Positions 55,701 through 61,697 of a stretch of DNA of 64,000 nucleotides are shown piece after piece (position 1 is the stretch's first letter; each line of letters opens with the position of its first letter). The position numbers and the translations under genes were made by a program. The stretch is from Kuafuiihalomonas sp039024635 (GTDB lineage Bacteria > Myxococcota > Kuafuiibacteriia > Kuafuiibacteriales > Kuafuiibacteriaceae): assembly GCA_039024635.1 (NCBI GenBank), contig JBCCQA010000007.1:1-64000 (forward strand), in the 5' to 3' direction. The notes under the pieces are model-generated. The model was not told where the DNA came from. It worked only from the letters and a program-made list of their open reading frames with translations, and searched no databases.

Positions 55701-56446
55701 CCGATACCGTGACCCTCGGCCTGCAGGTCACGGGTCAGATCATTAACACGCAGGACACGGAGGGGCGGATCGTTCGAGTCTCGCCCGACGTCCAGGCCGA
55801 TGCTCTCGAGGACCGGTACTACGTCGGCGGTCGCCTGCGTTTCGCCGTCGACACCCGCTCCAACAGCACTTACCCCAAGCGAGGCTTCACCTTCGAAGGA
55901 ACGGCCGACCTTCGGACCGACCTCACCAGCTTCGACGACTTCAACACCTCAGTGACGCTCCGAGGCGCCATCGGAACCCACCTACCTCTGGATCCGAAGG
56001 GTAGGATCGTGATCACGACCCGCGCCAGGGTGGCGCACGTCGAGAACATCGAAGGCGATGTCTTCTTCTACTGGCTCCCGAGCCTGGGCTCCAACGACCT
56101 CCGTGGCTTCAACGACGAGCAGTTTACGGGGGACACCGTGTTCTCTCAGACTACGGACCTGCGAATCGAACTGCTCCGTATCCGGCGCGGGCTTCCGGGC
56201 AACTTGGGCATTGCAGGTTCCATCGACCACGGCCGTGCCTTCTTCGGAGACGTAGTTGGAGACGCCGACCCAATCAACCGCGGACGCGACGAGTACCATG
56301 TGTCGGCCGGCGGCACGCTGTACTGGAACCTGTTCGGTCTCTTCGGACTGGCGGGCTCCTATCACCGAGCGCTGTTCGATGACAGCGAGCGGATCGTCAT
56401 CGGCATCGGGCCGCAGTTCGCCGCCACTGGCTTCGTTCCCAACTGA
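52739..56446 (+). CDS. Outer-membrane BamA/TamA-like barrel fused to a decayed metallophosphoesterase and a kinase-like domain
   Basis: A 1235 aa exported protein with signal peptide MIRPQLILLALLSSQIHPETAKA. Residues ~27-330 align in pattern with calcineurin-type phosphoesterases (VIFLPGQMDF, FAMHHPIESRGPYGGRF). The metal sites are altered: GD becomes GG/GN (31-35, 66-67) and GNHD becomes GQMD at 111-114, while HHP (212-214) stays. Residues ~400-850 include GDWDRHEDQWRFARLEYPDG (about 584), like HipA/FAM20-type kinase folds. Residues ~860-1235 form a 16-strand surface-antigen (Omp85) barrel, with GTLYWNLFGLFGLAGSYHRA near the end. This domain order is known from BamA/TamA-family proteins with phosphatase domains. 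Function is unknown; surface or periplasmic action is inferred. Confidence 0.85.
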   Translation: MIRPQLILLALLSSQIHPETAKAEEAPYTIFSIGGAPTEAGQDTLKAFARRLAEADSASSAVVFTGNYSSEGPMPPEGDPKRAQVEADVRRHVDVVRVFANQGGKVIFLPGQMDFQGPETVRRLQAFIDRELFGEKASETAMPVTACGDPVLFNLNKKVVLALLNSQWWMQDFDAHPLMNEECTVKVRGKVPAAVNDIVKRWRASRLVFAMHHPIESRGPYGGRFPAGAHFVPPIAASLSIWARQSGLVPQHLSHVRYDAFAGSVFAAAQKFGGFTFVSGHEKSLQLVYKKDQAQIVTGSAGETSRVVGPGKRGFTARKPGWAELHLGTDADTVSFHDGMDGAELHVAGLPEVTRFGSDDLGPPPPIPEGEVASTYAKKKFSRTGAFKSFFLGDHYRDAYTLELLFPVLDLEEEGFKPFSAGGGNQTNSLFLFGPQGGQWVARSTTKDAGRFLPYPLNQLGFVNSILEDAFTATHPSAAEAVPPLAEAAGVFHTSPELRYLPDQKAQEPYRGFITEEVVLLERRAKRPKNGTLPERLGEGASPVGETGYKGSDDLLELLREEPWLHRVDQEAMLRARLLDIFIGDWDRHEDQWRFARLEYPDGHFEYRPIPEDRDQAFSHYDGFALAFGRLLAPEIRVLRPFKKRIRGLSWLIYGSRHWDPILLNGLDEETWMKAAREVQTALTDEVIDRAMKTWPEPAYELDGKEIAEKLRGRRDDLVKAAEKYYRQLNRKVDVLGSESADDIRITFMKGGDLRLQITHRESGGTIFDRTFFKNRTKEIRLYALGGDDHLTIDGEPHRKIKIRFVGGTGEDLIRSEGDQKRRAKAIQLYDRGEGAKIEDSAKVRDRRTEDAYRNQYDRYDPHNEPFTMAFIPGFNVNPDDGVLLGGTFIGTATGFKREPFDSRHTVSFDLSTATLGVSASYQAFLPNTLLRTLDQTLFVGFTSDRFTRNFFGATNDYVDPRIAGRDFFRLRQLQGIVRYGPSLRLAADTVTLGLQVTGQIINTQDTEGRIVRVSPDVQADALEDRYYVGGRLRFAVDTRSNSTYPKRGFTFEGTADLRTDLTSFDDFNTSVTLRGAIGTHLPLDPKGRIVITTRARVAHVENIEGDVFFYWLPSLGSNDLRGFNDEQFTGDTVFSQTTDLRIELLRIRRGLPGNLGIAGSIDHGRAFFGDVVGDADPINRGRDEYHVSAGGTLYWNLFGLFGLAGSYHRALFDDSERIVIGIGPQFAATGFVPN

Positions 56447-56975
56447 CCATTCTCGCTCCTCCGCCGAGCGTGGGACTTGACGGGCCGCCGAACTATCGGC
56501 CCCCGGGCGCAACCAAGCGTGGCCATGAACGGGCCTGACCCAACGGACCATGACGTGACCTCGCTCTACCCCTCGCGCGAAGGTGCAAACGCAGGATCCG
56601 AGCTGGTCCCCAACTGATCCAAGCTCACCCGTTCTGCTCCGGTCTTCTTGGCAAAGGGCTAGGTGCTTCGCGCAGCGTCTTCGGGCCTCAAGCGCTCGCG
56701 GTCTCCTCACGTGGGAACTTCTGCACCCTCGAAGATTAAGACACGAAGTCCGTTCGGGTCGCCGGGGAAGAGATGAAGAGAGCACGCTAGGATTGCGCTA
56801 TGTCAAACCAAAAGCACAGGCGAGACCGTTAGGCTTTATTGACACTCATGAACGGATAGGTGATCACGCGAACGAATCCAGAGGAAAGCGGCATCACGCA
56901 GGGTTCTGCGTGGTCTGGTCGAATACCGGACAGCCGGTCCCCTCGGTTTGAACTGAACTGGAGGAAAGAAAAGAC
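56447..56975 (+). promoter_or_regulatory. Upstream control region of the LH2 operon
   Basis: A 529-bp region without a convincing gene; the longest open frames read as non-protein-like. It contains a TGT-N12-ACA site (56801-56818), a TTGACA hexamer at 56839-56844 without a clear -10 partner, and a GGAGG ribosome-binding site at 56960-56964, 11 nt before pucB. Local AT content rises from about 56.7 kb onward compared with the barrel gene. The promoter is expected here. Confidence 0.6.
56801..56818 (+). promoter_or_regulatory. PpsR/CrtJ-type binding site (TGT-N12-ACA)
   Basis: TGTCAAACCAAAAGCACA matches the TGT-N12-ACA consensus bound by the redox repressors PpsR/CrtJ upstream of puc, crt and bch genes in purple bacteria. 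The left half extends to TGTCAA; the right half matches only ACA. It is 158 bp upstream of pucB. No ppsR gene is in the window, and one site of this degeneracy may occur by chance. Confidence 0.45.
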
Positions 56976-57137
56976 ATGTCTGATTTCGATGATCCCGACC
57001 GCGTATGGCCTACCGGTCTAACCCTGAAAGAAGCCGAGGAGCTTCATAAGTACCTGATCGATGGCAGTCGGGTTTTCGGCCTCGTGTCGATCGTGGCGCA
57101 CGTGCTGGTGTACGCGCTGACCCCTTGGCCGGTCTGA
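56976..57137 (+). CDS. pucB: LH2 light-harvesting beta polypeptide
   Basis: A 53 aa single-TM antenna apoprotein too short for usual gene callers. The core ELHKYLIDGSRVFGLVSIVA is nearly that of LH2 beta of purple bacteria (ELHKYVIDGTRVF in Rhodoblastus acidophilus). His24 corresponds to the beta His12 and Arg32 to Arg20, which contact B800. His42 corresponds to His30, the B850 ligand, with exact 18-residue spacing. The C-terminal ALTPWPV matches SATPWLH. The ribosome-binding GGAGG lies 11 nt upstream. LH1 beta lacks the HKY-IDG-R pattern, so LH2 is favoured. pucA follows after 10 nt. Confidence 0.96.
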   Translation: MSDFDDPDRVWPTGLTLKEAEELHKYLIDGSRVFGLVSIVAHVLVYALTPWPV

Positions 57138-57147
57138 GGTTCACACC

Positions 57148-57303
57148 ATGAATAATGCGAGAATTTGGACCATCGTGAGCCCCAACGTTGGGATTCCCGT
57201 CTTCTTCTTAGGCGTGATGTTCACGTCGCTGTACATCCACTACCAGGTGATGACGAACACAAGTTGGTTCGTCGGCTTCTGGGGAGCCGCAGGCGTCGAG
57301 TAG
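57148..57303 (+). CDS. pucA: LH2 light-harvesting alpha polypeptide
   Basis: A 51 aa single-TM antenna apoprotein. MNNARIWTIVSPNVGIPVFF aligns without gaps to LH2 alpha (MNQGKIWTVVNPAIGIP). It keeps Met1, near the B800 site. His31 is the B850 magnesium ligand. Trp40, Phe44 and Trp45 occupy the positions that tune B850 by hydrogen bonds. The membrane helix spans about 15-36. GC is about 53% by hand count, clearly below the neighbours, with a rare TTA Leu codon. A strong stem-loop follows 9 nt after the stop. Confidence 0.96.
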   Translation: MNNARIWTIVSPNVGIPVFFLGVMFTSLYIHYQVMTNTSWFVGFWGAAGVE

Positions 57304-57312
57304 AAGGGCCAT

Positions 57313-57336
57313 GGGCAGGCCCGTGGGGGCCTGCCC
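57313..57336 (+). terminator. Stem-loop after pucA (attenuator or mRNA-stability element)
   Basis: A perfect 10-bp stem GGGCAGGCCC/GGGCCTGCCC with loop GTGG starts 9 nt after the pucA stop and is followed by GTTTGCTC, a weak T-tract. In Rhodobacter puc operons, hairpins after pucA protect pucBA mRNA and reduce read-through, giving more antenna protein than PucC. The same role is inferred here. Confidence 0.75.
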
Positions 57337-57368
57337 GTTTGCTCTTCACGAACGAAAGGGGGCCCTGG

Positions 57369-57959
57369 GTGGCCGCATACGTAGCAATTTTTGAATCGAA
57401 GGAAACGGCGAACACCCTGGCCGAAGAGCTGAGGGACAAGAAGCTGGAGGTCGCCGTGTTCGGGCCTAGTGACGACACGACGACGCCGGAAGCGCAGGAC
57501 TTCTTGTCCGGCGCCAAGACGCGGTCCCTCGCCGCCCTGAAAGCGGGAGACGCAGTCATGGTGGCCCGCGGCGCGTTCGGACTGGGTCGCTACATCGAAG
57601 AGGGTCTCGAGAAGTCCAAGCCCAAACACGTCTTCATCAAGCCTAGCGAGAACTTGAGGCATGCCTCGGACATCATTGGCCTCCCGCTGTTGCGCCGGAT
57701 GAATCCGGTGATGTGGCTGCCGAAAGGAACCTTCAGCGGTATCCTGCCGCTGTTATCTCGAGGCCACATAGACCCCGTGTTCCCGATGCTGAAGAAGGGG
57801 CAGATGGACCCGGCCATTCCTCACCTGGCGAAGGGTCAAATCGACCCCATGCTGCCCCACGTGGTGAGAGGCCACATCGACCCGCTGTTCCCTCTCGTCA
57901 CCAAGGTCAAGCGTCACTTCAGTACCCTCATCCCTCTGCTGTGGCGGACGCCCCGCTGA
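57369..57959 (+). CDS. Puc-operon protein with four 12-residue repeats, unknown family
   Basis: A 196 aa soluble protein between pucA and pucC that I do not recognise. The start is GTG with AAAGGGGG 6 nt upstream; the open frame extends upstream through pucA in another phase and is not used. Residues 1-~110 look like an alpha/beta domain (AAYVAIFESKETANTLAEEL, LEVAVFGP, AVMVARGAFGLGRYIEEGL, KPKHVFIKPSEN). Residues 126-173 are four exact-length repeats with consensus (L/F/I)P-x-(L/V)-x-(K/R)-G-(H/Q)-(I/M)-D-P. No signal peptide or membrane helix. Its position suggests a role in LH2 assembly, pigment delivery or membrane organisation. Confidence 0.85.
   Translation: MAAYVAIFESKETANTLAEELRDKKLEVAVFGPSDDTTTPEAQDFLSGAKTRSLAALKAGDAVMVARGAFGLGRYIEEGLEKSKPKHVFIKPSENLRHASDIIGLPLLRRMNPVMWLPKGTFSGILPLLSRGHIDPVFPMLKKGQMDPAIPHLAKGQIDPMLPHVVRGHIDPLFPLVTKVKRHFSTLIPLLWRTPR
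57744..57887 (+). repeat. Four tandem 36-bp units encoding a 12-residue repeat
   Basis: Units are LPLLSRGHIDPV, FPMLKKGQMDPA, IPHLAKGQIDPM and LPHVVRGHIDPL, each 36 nt without gaps. DNA identity between units is only moderate, so the repeat is old and held by selection at the protein level rather than a recent slippage product. Confidence 0.9.
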
Positions 57960-57981
57960 GTAGCGACGCAAGGGCTCACTC

Positions 57982-59403
57982 ATGCGTCGTCTCACCCAGG
58001 GTGTTCTTCGGGCGTGGGTACGACTCGGTCCCCGGGTCCTACCCTTTGCCGACGTCGCCACGGCCGACCTCCCCCTGAACCGACTGCTCCGCCTGTCTTT
58101 GTTCCAGGTGTCGGTCGGCATGACCCTCGTGCTGCTGGTCGGCACCTTGAACCGGGTCATGATCGTCGAGCTCGGTGTGTCGGCGACCTTGGTCGGTGTG
58201 ATGATTGCCATGCCGCTGGTGTTCGCGCCTTTTCGGGCCCTCATCGGTTTCAGCTCCGACAACCATCGCTCTCAGTTCGGCTGGCGGCGCGTGCCCTTCA
58301 TCTGGAAAGGGACGCTGGCTCAGTTTTCGGGCTTCGCCATCATGCCCTTGGCCATCTTGGTGCTGGGGGGTCAGGGCGCGTCCGGCCAACTTCCCCCGTG
58401 GATTGGTCAGGTGACGGCGGCCGCCGCCTTCGTCCTGGTCGGGGCCGGCATGCACACTGTCCAAACGGCGGGGCTGGCCTTGGCCACGGATCTGACCCCC
58501 CCGGAGTCTCATCCCCGGGTCGTGGGCCTGATGTACGTGTCCCAGCTGCTCGGGATGATCTTCAGCGCGATGGTCTTTGGCCTTCTCCTCACGCCCTTCG
58601 TGTCGGGCCGTCTGATCCAGGTCATTCAGGGCGTGGCGGTCGTTGTCGTCGTCCTGAACGTCGTCGCGATGTGGAAGCAGGAGGCCCGACGGCCTCTGCG
58701 TGGCGACGCGATGGCTTTGCCCGACCCGAGCTTCAAAGAGTCTTGGGCCACCTTCTGCACTGGAGACGACACCATTCGGCGCCTGGTCGTGGTGGGTCTG
58801 GGCACCCTGGCCTTCAACCTGGCCGACGTCCTCCTCGAGCCCTTCGGGGGGGAGGTCCTTTCGCTCCCCGTGGCCGCCACCACCAAGCTCACGGCCTTGC
58901 TCGCCTTGGGAGGCCTCCTCGGCTTTGGCTATGCTTCGCGCCAGCTCGCCAGAGGCGGTGACCCCTACCGAGTCACGCTCTGGGGGGCCTTGATCGGTGT
59001 GCCGGGTTTCTTGTTCGTCCTCACGGCCGGGAACCTGATCTCGGTGCCGGTTTTCCTGCTCGGAAACTTCATGATTGGCTTCGGAGGTGCGCTCTTTGGC
59101 CACGGAACCCTGACAGCGACGATGAACCGGGCACCGCCCGAACAGGCAGGCTTGGCTCTCGGCGCCTGGGGCGCGGTGCAGGCCACGGCGGCTGGCGTCG
59201 GCATGGCGCTGAGCGGTACGCTTCGGGACCTCTTCGGGGCGCTCCTTGGCTCGGAGGCTCGACCCGCTGTCGGCTATGAAGCTGTTTACATCCTCGAGCT
59301 GGTGCTGCTCGTGCTGACCATCGTGGCCATTCTTCCGCTCATTCGCTCTCTCCATCGGTTGGTGCCAAGGGTCGGCAAGGCGTTGTCTCGGGTGGGGCCG
59401 TGA
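57982..59403 (+). CDS. pucC: PucC/LhaA-family light-harvesting assembly transporter
   Basis: A 473 aa, 12-TM major-facilitator-type protein of the PucC/LhaA/Bch2 family, the usual size. Family features are RLSLFQVSVGMTLVLLVGTLNRVMIVELGV, PFRALIGFSSDNHRS, the WRRVPFIWKGTLAQFSGFAIMP segment, TAGLALATDLTPPESHPRVV, and LGAWGAVQATAAGVGMALSG. PucC is needed to assemble LH2 in the cytoplasmic membrane. It follows the repeat protein by 22 nt. The GTGA overlap couples it to the deformylase. Confidence 0.95.
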   Translation: MRRLTQGVLRAWVRLGPRVLPFADVATADLPLNRLLRLSLFQVSVGMTLVLLVGTLNRVMIVELGVSATLVGVMIAMPLVFAPFRALIGFSSDNHRSQFGWRRVPFIWKGTLAQFSGFAIMPLAILVLGGQGASGQLPPWIGQVTAAAAFVLVGAGMHTVQTAGLALATDLTPPESHPRVVGLMYVSQLLGMIFSAMVFGLLLTPFVSGRLIQVIQGVAVVVVVLNVVAMWKQEARRPLRGDAMALPDPSFKESWATFCTGDDTIRRLVVVGLGTLAFNLADVLLEPFGGEVLSLPVAATTKLTALLALGGLLGFGYASRQLARGGDPYRVTLWGALIGVPGFLFVLTAGNLISVPVFLLGNFMIGFGGALFGHGTLTATMNRAPPEQAGLALGAWGAVQATAAGVGMALSGTLRDLFGALLGSEARPAVGYEAVYILELVLLVLTIVAILPLIRSLHRLVPRVGKALSRVGP

Positions 59404-59870
59404 TCCTCCAGTACCCTGATGAGCGGCTGTCTCAGCCTTGCCCCGACGTGGAGCAGTTCGACGAGAGGCTTCGAGCTCAGGCCAAGAACCTGATCGAGGC
59501 CTTGGGCACGGCCAAGGGGCTCAGCTCACCCCAGATAGGCGATCCCGTTCGGATGTTGGTCTTGGCCCGGGATGAAGGACCAGAGCTCTTCATCAACCCC
59601 TTCGTTCGGTCCAAGGCTGGATTCGGCTTGGTAGAGGAGAGCTGCCTGTCCGTCCCCGGCGTCGTGGTGAACGTCTTCCGCGCTACAAAGCTGGAGGTCG
59701 TGGCCCAAGATCTGGACGGTGAGCGATTCGTCCGAGAGCTGCAGGACATCGAAGCCGTCTGCCTTCAGCACGAGGTGGATCATCTCGACGGCATCCTCCT
59801 CACCGACCACATGTTCTTTTGGAACCGTTGGCGCTACCGCCGCCGGGTCCAAGCGACCGCGGCCGCTTGA
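59400..59870 (+). CDS. def: Peptide deformylase coupled to pucC
   Basis: A 156 aa Fe/Zn hydrolase removing formyl groups from nascent N termini. The three motifs are GLSSPQIG (usually GxGLAAxQ), EESCLSVPG (usually EGCLSxP) and QHEVDHLDG, so the metal Cys and both His are kept. The altered first motif and Glu-Glu-Ser before Cys mark it as a divergent copy, probably not the housekeeping enzyme. The start is a GTG overlapping the pucC stop. LH2 alpha keeps its N-terminal Met near B800, so action on antenna polypeptides is a possible special role. Confidence 0.9.
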   Translation: MILQYPDERLSQPCPDVEQFDERLRAQAKNLIEALGTAKGLSSPQIGDPVRMLVLARDEGPELFINPFVRSKAGFGLVEESCLSVPGVVVNVFRATKLEVVAQDLDGERFVRELQDIEAVCLQHEVDHLDGILLTDHMFFWNRWRYRRRVQATAAA

Positions 59871-59895
59871 CCGTAAACCTTTCTTTAGCCCCCCG

Positions 59896-60552
59896 CTAGG
59901 ATCCGATGCGACCCGTCTCGTAGGCCCAGATCGCGATCTCGACGCGATTGCGCGCGTCCAGCTTGTTCATCAGACTGGCGATGTGGGACTTCGCTGTGCT
60001 CAAGCTGATGTGAAGCTCTTCGGCAATTTCGGTGTTGGTTCGGCCCCGGGCGACGGTGAGAAGTACCTCTTCTTCCCGCTCGGTCAGAGGCTCGTCGGGC
60101 TGAGCCGGCGCAATCCCGCCACCTGTGTCGGCGAAGGCCGACAGAAGCCGAGCCGTAACGCGGGGAGCGATGAGGGCGTCACCCTGGGCGGCGGCGCGGA
60201 TGGCCTGGCCGAGAAGCTCGGGACCAGCGTCCTTGAGGAGGAAGCCTCGGGCGCCAGACTTGAGGGCCGCGTAGACGTACTCGTCGTGGTCGAAAGTGGT
60301 GATGATGACCACGGCCATCGGATCCTGAACCTCGGGTCCGGCGATTCGACGGGTCGCCTCCAAGCCGTCCATGCCCGGCATCCGTATGTCGAAGAGGCAC
60401 ACGTCGGGAGTGAGTCGTCGGGCCTGCTCGAGAGCCTCCGCGCCGTCGGCGGCTTCGCCCACCACCTCGATATCGGGCTGGGCGTCGAGAATAAGCTTGA
60501 GGCCTGTCCGAACGATCTCTTGGTCGTCGGCGACGAGGACGCGAATGCTCAT
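59896..60552 (-). CDS. NarL/FixJ-type response regulator
   Basis: A 218 aa regulator. The receiver has IRVLVADDQEIVRTGLKLIL, phospho-Asp in VCLFDIRMPGMDG, and KSGARGFLLKDAG. The LuxR-type HTH is EPLTEREEEVLLTVARGRTN and AEELHISLSTAKSHIASLMNKL. I took the ATG at 60552, which overlaps the kinase stop by 4 nt; the open frame upstream is inside the kinase. It is convergent with def, and control of the puc operon cannot be judged. Confidence 0.95.
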   Translation of the reverse strand: MSIRVLVADDQEIVRTGLKLILDAQPDIEVVGEAADGAEALEQARRLTPDVCLFDIRMPGMDGLEATRRIAGPEVQDPMAVVIITTFDHDEYVYAALKSGARGFLLKDAGPELLGQAIRAAAQGDALIAPRVTARLLSAFADTGGGIAPAQPDEPLTEREEEVLLTVARGRTNTEIAEELHISLSTAKSHIASLMNKLDARNRVEIAIWAYETGRIGS

Positions 60553-61697
60553 GGCTCCAGACGATTTGTCGGCAAAAGGGCGGTGACCGTCCAGCCCCCG
60601 CCCGGCTCGGGCCCGGCTTGGCAGCTGCCCCCCAAGAGCTCGGCTCGCTCTCGCATCCCCACCAGTCCATAGCCGACAGAGGTGGGGCCTCGGCGAGGCA
60701 GAGATTCCCCATCGTCCCGGACGACCATTCGCACGGCGTCGTCCTCGGCCCGGATGCCGACCCGGATCCACGTCGCGTTCTTGGCGTGCCTTCGTGCATT
60801 GGTGATCGACTCCTGGGCCAGCCTGTAGAGTGCGCCCGTCAGCGAGGACGTCAGTCCGTCGACCTCGCCCTCGATCTCGACCAGCACCTCGGGTCCCTGA
60901 GGGGAGGGGCCGGCCAGACCTTCTAGCTCGGCCAAGCCCGGGTTGGGGGCCAGGGCGGCCGGGTCGTCTCGTCGGAGGGCGCCCACCATGGCCCGCATCT
61001 CACTCAGCAGCCGCGAAGCTTCCCGGCTGATCACCTGGAGCGCCTCGGCCGCTGCCTCTGGGTTCGCAGGTGTCGTGACCAGCCCGGCCTGGGCGCGGAC
61101 CGCAATGGCCGAGACATGGTGGGCTACGGTGTCGTGGAGATCCCGAGCGATGGCCTCCCGCTCCTGCAGCTGGATACGTTCGACTTCTCGAACCCGATCC
61201 CGGGCCCGGAAGCGAGCCACGAGGCCGAAGCTCATCGCGATGCTCAGAACGGCGTAGGCGCCGATGAGGTCTCCCACACCGGCCCCTTCCAATCCCATGT
61301 CGGTCGCCGCCGAAGCGTAGATGACGAGCGCGCCGAGCATCGCCTCTCGACCTGCACCCCAGCGGAACACGGCGTAAGGGAGCAGGAGCATGAGGGCGAG
61401 GGCGTGGAGTGACTCGCCGCTGGCGCCTGCCAGCTGTCCAATGAGCTTGAGGACGATGTTGCCGCCAAAGGCGGCCATGACCATTAGCAGAGGTTCGGAC
61501 CGGCGCCAGGGGAGGACCCACAAGATGCCCAGCCCGCCCATCCAGGCGAGGTAGGAAAGCTCGGGGCGGAGCGCGCCCTCGCTCAGGCCCACGCCTAAGG
61601 CGAAGGCGAGCAGGATCCAGTCCCCTCGGCCCGGGTCCTTGGCCCCCGGAGGACGGGGCTCGACCCACGCCGCCCGAATGAGCTCATTGACGGCCAT
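60549..61697 (-). CDS. Membrane histidine kinase, HisKA_3 type
   Basis: A 382 aa kinase. About five membrane helices occupy 25-160 (WILLAFALGVGLSEGAL ... GAYAVLSIAMSFGLV). The phosphoacceptor block is ERIQLQEREAIARDLHDTVAHH, and the ATPase domain has ESITNARRHAKNATW and VGYGLVGMRERAELLGG. It is the cognate sensor of the downstream NarL-type regulator. Its start overlaps the methyltransferase gene by 14 nt, suggesting one transcript. Confidence 0.93.
   Translation of the reverse strand: MAVNELIRAAWVEPRPPGAKDPGRGDWILLAFALGVGLSEGALRPELSYLAWMGGLGILWVLPWRRSEPLLMVMAAFGGNIVLKLIGQLAGASGESLHALALMLLLPYAVFRWGAGREAMLGALVIYASAATDMGLEGAGVGDLIGAYAVLSIAMSFGLVARFRARDRVREVERIQLQEREAIARDLHDTVAHHVSAIAVRAQAGLVTTPANPEAAAEALQVISREASRLLSEMRAMVGALRRDDPAALAPNPGLAELEGLAGPSPQGPEVLVEIEGEVDGLTSSLTGALYRLAQESITNARRHAKNATWIRVGIRAEDDAVRMVVRDDGESLPRRGPTSVGYGLVGMRERAELLGGSCQAGPEPGGGWTVTALLPTNRLEP

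Noticed and set aside
56583..56951. 122 aa plus-strand open frame upstream of pucB
   Set aside because: Ser/Arg-rich, no domain, no ribosome-binding site, and it lies over the proposed operator; treated as non-coding control region.
56976..57303. Reading the antenna genes as LH1 (pufBA)
   Set aside because: The beta HKY-IDG-R pattern, the alpha IWT-V-P-GIP and W-F-F-W patterns, and the linkage to pucC all match LH2, not LH1.
57165..57368. Longer start for the puc repeat protein inside pucA
   Set aside because: The extra 68 residues are an Arg-rich out-of-phase reading of pucA and the stem-loop; the GTG at 57369 has a good ribosome-binding site.
58039..59355. Minus-strand open frame of 438 aa over pucC
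   Set aside because: His/Gln/Glu-rich complement of membrane-helix codons; not protein-like.
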